Shown here piece by piece: positions 1 through 11,656 of a stretch of DNA of 64,000 bases. The translations under genes and the position numbers were made by a program. The notes below the pieces were generated by a model. That model was not told where the DNA came from. It ran no database searches and was given only the letters and a program-made list of their open reading frames with translations. This DNA comes from Plasmopara viticola (taxonomy: Eukaryota; Oomycota; Peronosporomycetes; Peronosporales; Peronosporaceae), in contig MBPM02000003.1 of the NCBI GenBank assembly GCA_001695595.3, forward strand, positions 992,001 through 1,056,000, written 5' to 3'. Within the stretch, counting starts at the first letter, position 1. Each line of letters begins with the position of its first letter.

Positions 1-606
1 AAAAACGGGTCGCTTACGCGTCAGGACGTACGAGATCGCTGTGCCGGAGCGTCTTGGGAGAAGTTTGAAGAGATGTTACAAGCTACGAAGTCGGGGAACG
101 GTGGTATTATGGCGTTCTATTACCGCGACCCGGAAATTACTCCATCCACTGCAAAAGCCGGTGTCATAGCTTTTGAACCATGTGGAGCTCGCACTGATAT
201 TTCCCTGTATCCTCCTGAGGTCGAAGTGCGAGCAGTGATTGAGAGCCAATTTCTGTCGTTGAGGCTACATGCAGAGAGACTTAGCGTTAAAAAGCCACAA
301 CGTCTTATCGTGGTTGGCGGAGCTTCGGCAAACAAATCCATTGTGCAAGTCCTCGCAAATGTTTTCAATGCACCAGCGTATTGTCTGACCAATGTCATTA
401 ATTCGGCTGCTCTAGGTGCTGCCTTTCGCGCTCGGCACGGGTTCGCCTGTGATTTAAGCCCTTCTGGATACGTACCATATGATGTAAATGACTGTCTCGA
501 CTTTTCGATGAGCGCCTCGCCGATCGATGAAGATGCCACAATGTACACGAATGAAATAGCGCACTTTAGAGCCTTAGAGACTCAAGTCGTCAATCTACTT
601 AGCTAA
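1..606 (+). CDS. Xylulokinase, C-terminal part (FGGY kinase)
   Basis: The frame is open from the first base, so this is the last ~201 residues of a gene that starts outside the window. Xylulokinase phosphorylates D-xylulose to xylulose 5-phosphate, feeding the cytosolic pentose phosphate pathway. The segment resembles the second, ATP-binding lobe of FGGY carbohydrate kinases. It carries the run VVGGASANKSI, which matches the family's conserved Gly-rich 'GGxSxN' motif near the end of the protein, followed by a helix with AALGAAFRA (family AxGAA). The opening NGSLTRQDVRDRC and WEKFEEML also fit eukaryotic xylulokinases. No intron or break is visible. The stop at 604-606 lies 187 bp before the start of the next gene, which is on the same strand. 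The subfamily is likely; another FGGY kinase is less likely. Confidence 0.85.
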   Translation, partial: KNGSLTRQDVRDRCAGASWEKFEEMLQATKSGNGGIMAFYYRDPEITPSTAKAGVIAFEPCGARTDISLYPPEVEVRAVIESQFLSLRLHAERLSVKKPQRLIVVGGASANKSIVQVLANVFNAPAYCLTNVINSAALGAAFRARHGFACDLSPSGYVPYDVNDCLDFSMSASPIDEDATMYTNEIAHFRALETQVVNLLS

Positions 607-748
607 GCATTAGAAACGATTATACAGTTCAAGCCTTTGTCACTAATGACAGTGACGTCGCCTCTCCTCGTCGTTTCTGACGCGCCGGCATCAGCCTCCC
701 CTGATCCTAACAGCAATAGGTCCAGCAACCAATGTAGTGCAACATTGT

Positions 749-763
749 GCTCATTGTTCAATC
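749..763 (+). promoter_or_regulatory. Oomycete initiator-like element of the BCKDH E2 gene
   Basis: GCTCATTGTTCAATC resembles the oomycete core promoter element (GCTCATTYYNCAWTTT), which marks transcription starts. It lies 31-45 bp before the ATG at 794 and downstream of another in-frame ATG at 737. It therefore favours 794 as the translation start. Confidence 0.5.
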
Positions 764-793
764 AAAGTTCAAGTGCCTACACTCTTCTTTTCA

Positions 794-2457
794 ATGTTTT
801 TTTCACGATTGCGCACGCGGGGTCTAAGCCAGCGACTCACTGCCCCTCGTCATGGCTTTCACACTGGAAATATTATGGCGTTTCCTGAGATTCCTTTCAA
901 GCTCGCAGACATCGGTGAAGGTATTGCTGAAGTGGAGGTACTTCAGTGGTTTGTCAAGAGTGGCGACGAGGTCAAGCAGTTTCAGAATGTGTGCGAAGTG
1001 CAGAGCGACAAGGCGACGGTAGAGATCACTAGTCGATTTGATGGGATTGTTACCAAGATGCATTACGATGTGGGCGACATGGCCAAAGTAGGCTCCACCC
1101 TTATCGACATTGAAGTGGACGAAACTACGGCTGCGACGATGCATGGCGGCAAAATTAAAGGACCTCCAATCTCTCGTAGAAAAGATGCCCCTGTTGCGAC
1201 GGAGCCTGCGGCTGTTGTATCTACACTTTTGCCGACGCGTGTGGTGGCTCCGACGCCCGTCTTGACAAAGGTTTCGATTGCTTCACGAAGATTGGAAGGA
1301 AATGATAAGGTGCTGACTTCACCGTCGGTTCGGCGATTGGCAAAGGAGCACAGCATTAACTTGTGTGACGTTGAAGGTACGGGCCCGCAAGGTCGGATCA
1401 TTAAAGGAGACTTGCTGGATTACATAAGAATGATCGCTGCCGAGACGACTCGACCTGCTATCCCAGCTATCCAGAGCACAGCTTCCGTGCAAGCTTTTGC
1501 TGCAGACAGGTTTAAGGGGACGTACTTGCAGCAAGACACAGTAGTACCATTGACGCCTGTTCAAAAAATGATGGTGAAATCGATGAATGCGGCGTTGCAA
1601 ATCCCACAATTTGGCTACGCTGATGAGGTAATGGTCAAGATGAACACAAGGATTGTTGTTTACGTAGTCAACAATTTGATGCTGTTGAGTTATTTCAGAT
1701 TCGAATGGACGCGCTGTGCTCTTTGCGAAAAGAATTAAAGCCACTTGCTGAGTCTCGTGGTGTCAAGCTCTCATTTATGCCTTTCATTATTAAAGCTGCG
1801 TCGCTGGCTTTAAAGAAATATCCGATCCTTAATGCCACTGTGGACGATAGTGAGACTGAGCTCACTCTTATAGCCGCACACAATATTTCAGTGGCTATGG
1901 ACACGCCGACGGGACTTATTGTACCGAATGTGAAGAACGTTCAGGTATGTGCCGTTAAATGCTCGATTGATGATCCGTGTGATTCTTGAAATGAGTTTTT
2001 TGCTGCATCATCAGACAAAAAGCATTATAGAGATTGCTGAAGAGCTTAATCGGCTACAGCTTTTGGCACTCGCTGGCAAGCTTGCACCTGCTGACTTGGC
2101 AGAGGGCACGATGTCGTATGTATTGCGATCTTTTCTACGAGTCTATCATATAATTGTTGCTCTTGACTAACTTTGTTAAATGTAATTTGTTCTACCAGAA
2201 TTTCTAACATTGGCATCATCGGTGGCACGTATATGAGCCCTGTACTGATGGTTCCTCAGGTAGCTATCGGAGCTGTTGGTCGAATTCAGAAAGTCCCTCG
2301 GTACGATGCTGATGGCAATGTTGAACCGGTGCGCCTGATGAATGTGTCTTGGACCGGTGACCATCGTGTTATTGATGGAGCCACGATGGCCCGCTTTTCA
2401 AACCAGTGGAAGGCATACTTGGAGACTCCACTTAGCATGCTTACTGATATGAGTTGA
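794..2457 (+). CDS. DBT: Dihydrolipoyl transacylase, E2 of branched-chain 2-oxoacid dehydrogenase
   Basis: Inferred exons are 794-1627, 1699-1944, 2015-2115 and 2199-2457 (479 residues; animal DBT is of similar length). The enzyme is the core of the mitochondrial BCKDH complex and transfers branched acyl groups to CoA during Val/Leu/Ile breakdown. The N-terminus ([15 protein letters not shown]) is basic and amphipathic, like a mitochondrial presequence. Next come a lipoyl domain (about 33-110) with the lipoyl lysine in QSDKAT (K73), a linker, and a peripheral-subunit-binding domain (about 173-210, [13 protein letters not shown] and GTGPQGRI). The acyltransferase domain ends with the catalytic HRVIDG (H449, D453). 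[19 protein letters not shown] and [18 protein letters not shown] are typical of DBT rather than of pyruvate or oxoglutarate E2. All introns are GT-AG and 70-83 bp long. The gene converges on the RCC1-BTB gene, 163 bp away. Confidence 0.93.
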
Positions 2458-2620
2458 TTTGGATATATGTCCAAAATGACTTTATATGCACGAATAGATT
2501 TAAACGTTTGTACAACGGGAGTGTGAAAGGTGAGCTTTGTTTCTGTCGTAATTCAACTTTGCTTCGAAGTAAATAAGTCTCGCTGACTTAAAGTATGTAT
2601 TAAAGATATTAGCGAGTATA

Positions 2621-5248
2621 CTAACAGCTGCCGGCAATTCTGTGGTTGGAAATAAGAATACCTTGGTATGAAGCCAGAAGTTGGATCTCTTCAATTAGCT
2701 CTTGTGGGAGCGCACAGAAGGCCTGGCCGAGTGCACGTAACAATGAGAAGTCGCACAAACTTAGATTAAAACTCGACAATTTACCTCAGTCGCAAATATT
2801 TGGGCAAAGTGGTCGATTATACAACCAAGACAACGCTTTTTAAGCGTGTACGCATTTCGAAAATGTGCTGACTAAAGAAAGGTCACTCGAAAGGATTAGA
2901 CAAGAATGTGAGTGAACAAAGAAACTTGGCGCACCTCCACGATAATAAGCACGTTCTCAACAGATAGAATTTGCAGCAAGGCACTTTCGCATGCTCTAGC
3001 AAAAATGAACGGATCGAAATAGGTAGAGCCCATGGCGTGAGTTGTTGATTATTTTTGCCACACTAGAGCATCAGAATGGGCACTGTACCGACGAAGACCT
3101 GTAACTAGGTATTGATCGGCTAGCGCGTGCAGTTCCAAAGCAAAATCTGATTATAAGAAAAAAAATAAACCAGTCAGTGTATAAGTAACGTTCTTCACCA
3201 TACATCCATTCGAGTAGCACCTGCAGTCAAATCTAATGATACCAACGCAATGACTTGATCAGTATAAAGGAACTCCATCAAAGCTGCAAAGGCGTCATAC
3301 TATATGGAATGCTCAGAGACCAAAGTTTAAAAGAGAAGCACAGCATCCAATGCCCACCGAGTACTCTGGAATGGCAATTTCTGATCGTGAGCATTCCTTC
3401 ATTCGTCCGTCAAGCATTTTCTCCAGCGGTTCACAACGAGCGACTAGGATACAGCTATGAGCGAAGAAGGGTCGGCCTTCAACGACGAAGGTTATGTCAC
3501 TTCGCATTGAATTGTTAAGCATTCTCCGTAAATCGCCGCTTAGCGTCCCAAAGCCGATGGTCGTCGGGCATCTGCTTACGGGTTCACCGACCAGACAAAC
3601 GGAATGGTAAAAGCCTGCTGCCACCTAAATGACATTGGCATATAAGTTCGGTCGCGTAATCACAAGCTTCCAAATTCTTTTTTTTGACCGCTACCTTGAC
3701 AACGGCTTTATTTCGTAATGTTGAGATAAGTTGTGGACTGAGGCAATCCATCAAGGTTTCTAATCCAAGCTGCCCGTGATTATTGCGACCAAAAGGAAAG
3801 ACCTTGCCATCGTCTGAAAGCGCAAGAGTGTGGTAGCAACCACATGCGACCTGAACAATCCTCCTTCTCCACAGACTTTCGACCAGCTAATGGCACAACA
3901 ATTTCCATTTGCCAAGCGACAAATTGTTACATGATTAACGAGATTTAAATTGTTTAAGACAAACCGTTGGCTTTGCCATGTGTTGTTTGTGCCCTAGACC
4001 AAGCTGTCCGTAGTCATTGCAACCGAAAGTATACACTGCACCACCTTCCGTGACAATGACTGTGTGATGGTACCCACATGACAATTGTGGCACTATCGCG
4101 TTATCTAGTGGTGAAGTCAAGCGGGTTGGTGGAACAGGATCCGAAATATAGCCAAGGCCAAGCTGACCGTAATCATTCTTTCCAAAAACAATGATCCCTC
4201 CATTCCCTAAATTATGTTCACCACACCTTAGTTACTTAGTTGGAGAGCATAGAGCACATACTTAATGATGCGACAGTGTACGATTGACCACAAGCAACCG
4301 CCAGGACGGGGCGGCCCGAAAAATACTCGACCGGACGGGGTATATCCTGGTGACTATGGCCATCTATACCGAGCTGGCCGTAGTAATTGCAACCGCAGGC
4401 AAACAAGTCTCCCGTATCTAAGACAATTGCCGTATGGTAATAACTGCAAGCAACTTCGACTACGCGCCGGCCAATTAGTTCTTTCACAAGCGAAGGCTCG
4501 GCGACACTTGTTGTCGTGCCGAGTCCCAGTTGACCACGCATGTTTAATCCAACAGTGTACAAGTTTCCATTTTCTGCAAAGTACTCGCCATGTGAATGCA
4601 TCCAACGCAATTATTGTCCGCTTGAAGTAGCAGCTTACCGCCAACCGCTGCAATGTGCTCGCTTCCATTTCCAGAGAAAACGCGCTTTGGACGATTGGAG
4701 CTAAGCCCAGGAGAGAAACGGAGTGTCGGGACTCGGTCAGTCGTACCGATTGCACACTGCCCACTGTAAATCATCACGAAGAGGTTCGCGCAAGATAAAA
4801 GTCAGCAGAATTGGCACACCTGTCATTATAGCCGCAAGTGAACACGTCCCCGTTGTCTGGTAACAAGTTGACCAAAAACACAACCATATTATGAAGGGGA
4901 TTTTCAAAGTAGTGCGTGAGCTTTTTTGCAAAGTCACGCTCTTTTACCATGCAAAATGACAGTCTGCTCATTCCCACAAGCCACATCCACAACGCAACAC
5001 GTATCACTACTTGTGCCAAACTCCACGCGCGTCGGACGGCTGCGATCGTTTGTGTCACCAAGTGCGAGCTCCCCATACGTATTCTATATAAACGACACCA
5101 AAAGAATCACAACATAGAGCGAAGCATATAAGTATTAATTTTCTCTTACCTGCCCAAAGCTGTAGATACCCATACAATTATCTTCGTTTCCTTCGTCATC
5201 ACTGTGCGAGCCGAGCCGTGACGCGGCGAGCAGGTAATCAGTCGCCAT
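2621..5248 (-). CDS. RCC1-repeat and BTB/POZ domain protein
   Basis: I read 13 exons, from 5' to 3': ~5248-5151, 5083-4948, 4856-4820, 4763-4639, 4573-4262, 4206-3965, 3886-3695, 3624-3358, 3299-3221, 3146-3089, 2995-2935, 2871-2785 and 2722-2621, giving about 598 residues. The first two thirds are RCC1 repeats, seen as repeated blocks such as FGKNDYGQLGLG, CGYHHTVIVTEGGAVYTFG and CGCYHTLALSDDGKVFPFG; they should fold into a seven-bladed propeller. A BTB domain follows (MRSDITFVVEGRPFFAHSCI to FAALMEFLYTDQV), then a helical BACK-like tail ending ELIEEIQLLASYQ. This order matches the RCBTB family. Such proteins often serve as Cul3 substrate adaptors or bind small GTPases; the partner here is unknown. 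Exon phases agree throughout except that exon 1 is uncertain by one base. The gene is divergent from the membrane-protein gene (673 bp between starts). Confidence 0.85.
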
Positions 5249-5921
5249 GGACAATTAATTTGAGGCTATTAAAGCAGTGTGATTGGTCAATAAAAAAAAT
5301 AGCCTTGAAATATCAAGAATGTTCTTTTGTATCGATTTTCTACAGCACGACCTTTGGTGATACAATATCTCAGTCAAGTCAGATGAGCCGATGACGAAGA
5401 GCTACAGTACGGTGCAGTGCCTATTTCGTATTAATATTACCCATATGCTAATATCGTAAAGTATAGTCTGCTACATGTCGTAAATTTGTTCACACTGACG
5501 AAAGCCTATACAATTAGTACACCAAGATATTACTTTTTTGCAGTTTAAGTCTGTGCACAGGTCGACTGAACGACGCACTTTAAATGTGGCCCGTGTACCC
5601 TTGGCAAACAGATGGCAGTCAGCGGGCTTTCGATTTCAAATCTTATTGAAAAGCGTAAGAACCTTTTAATAGATGGTGCAACCCTTCAATGATATCTACC
5701 GCCAGCTGCCAGTTTATTTTGACTTTAATCGTCTTCTCTCCCTGGGCATTCGCGGAGCGCCAATCAACCCATTCGGCGGCAAAAAGACGTCTTTCTAATT
5801 CAGGAAGTTTCTTCCAGATTTTCAACCGCTTACGGTAGACAGACAAGACAGATACAACGAGCTAGAGACCTCTCTTCGCAACGAGTCTAGAATTTGCCGG
5901 CCATTCAACAGCTCGATCATT
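5249..5921. other. Intergenic region between divergent genes, with a LYR-like ORF
   Basis: This stretch holds the presumed promoters of the RCC1-BTB gene (leftward) and the membrane-protein gene (rightward). The only open frame of note is the minus-strand ORF at 5643-5846, described separately. I see no clear initiator element. Confidence 0.5.
5643..5846 (-). pseudogene. LYR-motif-like ORF without an ATG (fragment or exon)
   Basis: The reading frame is intact for about 67 codons and has ordinary protein composition. It starts SVYRKRLKIWKKLPELERRLF and runs to a helical end (LAVDIIEGLHHLLKGSYAF). A short N-terminal 'x-Y-R' followed by basic residues and a Pro is the look of small mitochondrial LYR-family assembly factors. 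There is no in-frame ATG: the frame begins after a TAG, at codons such as TTG. An upstream exon would have to overlap the 5' end of the divergent gene at 5922. It may be a relic, a missed two-exon gene, or chance. Confidence 0.25.
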
Positions 5922-7105
5922 ATGTTCGCAAAGAAGGACCTACCGCTTTTACAACACGGTGGTTACACAGCGACAAGCCCCACGGCGTCGTCCGTGTCGT
6001 CTTCTTACTCCCGCGTGGCTTCCGAGGAGCTCATTGTGCCCGCCCCCGACAGCGTCAATTCCGTCTACTATGGGGTCGACGCCTTCTCGCCTACGCTTGT
6101 TGATTTCTACACTGTGGACCAAAAACGCATCGTTTGGTCCTCGCGCGCGCATCGCAAGATGATGACTACACTGCACCGCGCTTGGCACGGCAAGACCTGG
6201 AAAGTGTTTTCGCTGAGTTTCTGGGCCAGCCTATTTGCCATCGTAGCTTTCACGCTCTTCGTAGTGGGCGCAATGGGTGAGACTATGGTCCACAGCGTGC
6301 GCGGCTCCGAATCCACCCGCGATCCAGAAACCCAAGTTCGCCCGTCTGTGGACCTGCCGCTGCTGCTTGCTGCTGTCTTCTTTCTTGCTTACCATGCAGT
6401 CACGTACCTAGAGGTTATCAATTGTTGCCACAATCTCGAAATTTGGCTTGAAGAGTATTTCCACGGTACCGAACCGGTGCTGGAACGCCAGTATGTAGGC
6501 TTTTTTCCAAGCCGTATTGACTTCTGGACGGCCATCTTGGGCATGTTTGGGTCCATGCTTTACGTCTTCGCACGCGCCTACGTGTGGACGAGATCCGACT
6601 CAGAGAATTTCGGCATTGTCGGCGTCAAGCGTGACGAACTGAGCCTCATTGTGGGCTACTGGGTTCCTTTTTTTGCTGGTTCATTCTTGCTGCTCCTCAG
6701 TGCTTACCTAGCACACGTAGAGGTCGTTCACCAGTGGTTCTCATACCGACTTACGACACTTGAGACTTGGGTCACTGGTAAGGTTACATATTTCACACTA
6801 CTCTCGTCTGCATGCCAACTAAATTGTGTCTTTCTTTTACAGGGTTAAACATGATGGCAATGCTTGGCTTTTTCCTGTCGTCGACTGTACAATTTATGGA
6901 CCCATTCACTGTGCTCTTTTCGTTTCAAGCTTGCTTAGTGCCGTTCGCAACGGGGTGTCTACTAGGTCTGGGCTCAAGCGTGCTTAGTATTGTGGAGCTT
7001 GAAAATATCCATAAGCGTCACAAACACCCGGAGTATAGTCTTTACGAATCTTCCGCAGGTTATGGAAATTCAAGCTACGGATCCTTTGCAAAGCAGCAAG
7101 TTTAA
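5922..7105 (+). CDS. Multi-pass membrane protein of unknown function
   Basis: Two exons (5922-6777 and 6843-7105; 64-65 bp GT-AG intron) give 372 residues. The first ~85 residues are polar and rich in Ser, Thr and Pro, and probably cytosolic. About six hydrophobic segments follow: near FSLSFWASLFAIVAFTLFVV, LPLLLAAVFFLAYHAV, FWTAILGMFGSMLYVFA, VPFFAGSFLLLLSAYLA, MMAMLGFFLSSTVQF, and VPFATGCLLGLGSSVLS. The tail is polar (YESSAGYGNSSYGSF). A loop with CCHNLEIWLEEYFHG could face a membrane surface. I do not recognise the family, and there is no transporter or enzyme signature I can name. The intron falls inside the last third and keeps the frame. The start was chosen as the first ATG of the long open frame. 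Confidence 0.7.
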
Positions 7106-10100
7106 AGGCTCACTATCTAACTACACGACAGTCCAATCAATATAACTACGTTTTACATGTGCATCACGCAACAAAGTGTTTTCTTGGCAAAGACGCCTAC
7201 CGCGTTAAATGTTGCCATTGCGAGCGACGCACGCGGCTAAGCATCGCTTCATTTTCATAAGCCATAACCCGAGAAGGCCTCGCGTCGTGAATAAGCACGC
7301 ATTATAAATGGGCGTAAGGCATTATAGTTTTGAGCTGCAGCAGCCACTACAACCACTTCAGGATTCCACAATCATGACAGTTGCATATGACATTGCGCAA
7401 ACGCGCGGCAGCCGTCCTGCTCCGCTTCCATCAGACGTATTTCGCTTCATTTCGTCTTTATGGCCTTGATGGCTCTCGCTGCGCCCGCCGCAACCGCTAC
7501 ACAGCATTCAACTAAAGAATCGTAATGTTGCACAAAGTACAGCGGGAGAATTTAGTAAGGAATTAAAATGAGCGCCTATCGATTGAATGTAATAGAATTG
7601 CATTATCAGGCTATTGAATCTATAAGTGTTACCGTCTGTATCTTGAAGCAATTCTTTGGACGTCAATGCGGGCGTCGTCATGTGGTAGATATGACCTATA
7701 CTACAACTCGATTAACAAATTTCTTCATTGCGATAGTCTTGCCGCCGCCGTACTTAGCGTATTGTTACGCTTTCATAACCGAATCCACGAGCATGAACGC
7801 TAGCGTATTTACACAACGCCAAGATTGCAGAGTCTTTCACACGGCAATTTGTTGTGCTTCTAAAGACGAAACCTCTCCTTCGATCCGACGAATCGCGGCC
7901 AGGTTATCCACATGTATCTGCATGGGCGGAGCCGGCACAAGTCGAGCCCATTTTGTAATCTATTTGACCGAAAAGCTCGCGTGCCATCCCAGATGCAGCA
8001 ATGAACACGCTCTCCATTGTCGAAACCTTGTTTCTTGGCCAACCAGTTCAATTGATTATGTGACTTCCTGTTCATTATTTATTGTTGGCAGCTTAAGTTG
8101 ACATAGCTGTAAGACTAAGGCATAACTGACACATTGTGCTTTGTGTTAGTGCGCACTTCAATTTCCTACCGCTATAATATTTGAAATCCTTTTTGCCAGC
8201 TTCCGGCCTCGTACGCGTGGCAATAGCGCAATGTATGGCTGCTCCGTCGATAAGCCGTCACCATTATGCGTCCATGCTGAGTTTGCCGATGCTGTGCCGT
8301 GCTCCAGCAGCAACTCGCTGGTGGCCTCCTCCTGATCAAGAGTACGTCAAGTGCCGTCACTCTCATATCTAGGAGCTTCGAAACCGGTCCGAGGCTCTGT
8401 GTTAAAATCGTATCTAAATATCGCTCGACCGCCGCACCTCTCGTTGCTGCGACAAAGAGGCCATCGACTTCGAGCAGGCCACTGTCGGGTTTCCTTATTG
8501 CTAAGTACAGATACATGTCGCTGACGCACCGAAGCCTGCATCTGAAAGTCTTGGTGGCTTAATCGTCTTCACAATCGTCCTTCCTTCGTAAGACCAAAAA
8601 ACATTTCAAGCCTTGATCGCAACATCTTTCGCTTTTGTCACACCAAGCGGGTTACGCTAAACCCCATAACACTACTCACATGCAGCAGAATCTTCAGGCG
8701 AGTCTCCTTCCCGACCTTGGCGTTTGCGTTCGAATTTATACCAAGTCCTAAACTTACACTTACTGTCGTCACATCCATCGCGGTAACGACGCTTAGCACA
8801 TAATTACGCAAAAATGTACACACTCCCGCACGCCTTCAGGCGCTACACCGTGGCGTTTATATGCGTTTTGGTCTTGGACACCTCGCTAGTGGTCCCGGTG
8901 GGTGCTCAGTTACGTTCCAAACGATGCTGTCTTCAAGTGCCAAGTCTGCTTTCAGCACTGCGATACTTCATCCTTTGTGTCCGCCTTATGGACTTGCAGT
9001 GCGGTCTCCATCATTTTGTTTGCTAGTTTCTTGCTTGTGTCGCATGATTTGATGTCTCGCGCGTGACACGAGACGCACGTTCCCATGAGTTTATGTCGGT
9101 CTTGCATTTATTACAGATAGTTTTGACAATTAATCATCTCAAACGCCATGCAGCTGATTGCTCTGCTTGTTGGCAGGTGCCTCGCTGTGTTGGATATGCT
9201 GAATTTCAATCACGATCTTTTCTTGCTGAAAATCACGCTGATTTCATCCACAATTGTATCAATCTGCGCCCGAAGCACATGCTTCACTCAAAAAACCTTA
9301 ATAAGACGTGCGTTCTTCATTTGAGTGGCTTAAAAACCACACTTCGAGATGTAGAGCAAGTACCCGACCGCGTCCTTCCAGAACGACAGCGGAAGCCTGC
9401 TTACAATTATCATAAAGTGCACCATAATTAGTACTGTTTGGTGTATGCTCTCAGACTTGCCGTGCTGCTCGCTCACCTGCTGTATATCACTGACAAACTT
9501 GCAATAATAATCAAATACTTACCTTCACCTAGTAAGCGAAGGAAGAAAATGCGGCAGCCAAAACATTTTTCATATAAAACTCGAACTTCTTGATCGTTCG
9601 TGTGCGCGAGGAAGACGCGACAGTAACGGCTTTTGTGGTCAATATATTTTCATTACAGTTTTGTTATATGCAGAGTACACGACTTTTCGTCTGTGCATTT
9701 TGGTCTGCTTTTTCTGCACAAAAGTGATGCGCATCATACGGCAACGGTCCGTAAGCTGATTACCGAAACCGGGTCCAAAATCTATCAAAGCGAGTTGGTT
9801 CACAGACGCGAACTAGCCGTCTTATCTACTATCTTTTGCAAGAAGTCCGACGCGCTCGTGAAAATGCCTGAGTAAGTCTTATTTGTTCGTGTTTAAAGCT
9901 TTTTTTGGTTGCAACCATGATAGTGCCAGCCATGCTGGAGCTGTTGCCTGTGGCTCGTATTTATATGACCAGCATGTTCTTTTGTGGTGCTTCAACAAAT
10001 ATTTTTACACCCACACTGAGCGATAAAATCGCTCGCTAATATTGTTGACATACGCGAAGCCGCATATAAATCGCATTGTCTTGCGATCTAGCAGTGGTCA

Positions 10101-11656
10101 TACGTAAGACGACTGAGTCACGACACACCGAGTGCGGTTTCACGCAGAAGCATGCCATAGATCAGTCCGGAATGAACTATATTGCAGTGTCAACAAGCCA
10201 CTTATCGGTAAGCTCGAGAGCTTCATTGAGAAGGGCTGCTGCCTTAATAAAAGTCAAATCGATCTTTTGTCCAAAACAGATTTTATGCGTGCTGCTATTC
10301 TACTCCACAGGGTGGAGTTTACGACATTCGTTACCTTGCCTTCATCTTTCACCTACTCTCTTGACAAATCTTCACTTTCTTCTTGCTGTCAAGCATGCTA
10401 TCACGATACGGCCAACCTTTCCACAGCCACACCATCTTTGTGTATCAACACGGGGCTTGCTCTTGAGGATGCTCGTAGCCACTTTTTTTTAAATTGGAGC
10501 TGGACCTTTCGTTTTTAATTCGACAGACAGTGCTAAACATGCGCGACTTTTTTTCTAATTCAGCGAGAAAGTCATCTATACTTTTTTTTAGATTCCCGCA
10601 GCCACAAGCAATAATGTAGTCAGGCACTTGCGCGTCAGCGCTCCCATATGCGTCGCTCAAGGAAAAAAAGTACGGGTGGTACTCGGCCCAGGTCGCGTGA
10701 GCGTTTTACTTCTCCTTAAATAGTCTCATTTTTGCAATGCAAAGACTATCGTCTGATGCGTCTCGTGAAGTCTCTTCATAACATGATTAGCCTCTGGACC
10801 TGATCCCGATTTAAAAATCTGATGCCTAGGCCTTGATCCGGTCAAACTTGCAAATCGTGAGCTTACGGTGACGCTTATTTAGTAAATGCATCGCTTGCTA
10901 TGCAATCAGTTCCATTCGTTCGGCTGCTAACAAAAGGAGCGACGACATACTCTGGCTAACCTTTCTGACTTTACGCAGATAGAGACTTCGCAATTAATGT
11001 GGGACGAAGGCGAGCGGTAATGGATCCTAGGATATTCACTCTGCGTTTTGCGATCGATGTGGTGTGTCATTGCACATCGACGCGCTAGTCCATTGTCCGG
11101 AGCGGCAAAGGACCGGTCAGGGCCGCGCATACACATATGGGATAAAAAGACAAGCTGTACAGTCGTTATCCTGCCCTTCGCACGGCAACGTACCGCAACA
11201 GTCCCTCTTCAAGTACCAAAGTATTTGGCGGCGCGTAATTACGCGTCAGTGTCTCATACAATCACTTAGGGCACTGCGGCTCTTTCGTGACCGACGTCAA
11301 ACCCGAAAGAAGCCGGTGCGTCCGGCGCGTCGTCGGGCTCATCACCTGTCCTGTCGATTTGTAGTTGGATGTGATTACATTTCAAGTCCTTGGCTGTTGC
11401 CTCTAACCTTTCTGTGACGTCATTGTGGACATTATCATATTGTGTCATTGCGGGCGTCGTCGGCGGGCGTCATCATGTCACGTCGACGTGTGGTCGTTGG
11501 GTCGCTCGCGCATTCTGTGCTAACATTTACCTTTCAGCACTCTGTATCCTTATTACGACTCCATTGCCAAAGATTGTGTCAGTATTTTTGCTTCCTTTTT
11601 ATATGTTAGCACTGAGTTTATACATCAAAATTACTCAATCTCAATCTTCATCAAAC
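7106..11656. other. Gene-poor stretch with broken or doubtful ORFs
   Basis: About 4.5 kb without a convincing intact gene. It contains a possible broken secreted-protein gene at 8814-9066 and a signal-peptide-like fragment around 7387-7525. There are unrecognised ORFs at 7568-8101 (+, 177 codons, ATG start), 8172-8516 (-) and 10132-10518 (+); none shows a domain I know. Base composition looks ordinary and no long repeats stand out. Confidence 0.5.
8814..9066 (+). pseudogene. Possible small secreted or anchored Cys-containing protein, frameshifted
   Basis: The ATG at 8814 opens a peptide that looks like a signal sequence: a basic start, then the hydrophobic FICVLVLDTSLVVPVGA. About 30 codons in, the good reading moves to the +1 frame: FKCQVCFQHCDTSSFVSALW, with four Cys, then a hydrophobic run (SAVSIILFASFLLV) and a stop at 9064-9066. 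That tail resembles a GPI-anchor or membrane signal. No plausible GT-AG intron joins the two halves, so a one-base indel (true mutation or assembly error) is the simplest reading. The family is not recognised. It could also be chance, because both pieces are short. Confidence 0.3.

Noticed and set aside
7568..8101. 177-codon forward ORF
   Set aside because: Long, but no recognisable domain, odd composition (high Cys/Thr/Ile), and open frames on the opposite strand too. Kept only as part of the gene-poor region.
8172..8516. 114-codon minus-strand ORF
   Set aside because: The first 60 residues look fair (SGLLEVDGLFVAATRGA), but the rest is low-quality and the plus strand is equally open. No family recognised.
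10076..10518. Two overlapping forward ORFs of ~130 codons
   Set aside because: No motif, signal or homology pattern, and they overlap each other in different frames.
11390..11656. Upstream in-frame extension of the EF-hand protein
   Set aside because: The added ~89 residues are Trp/Cys/Leu-rich and unlike the family. The MGNKQ start at 11657 fits myristoylation and follows an initiator-like CTCAATCTCAAT.
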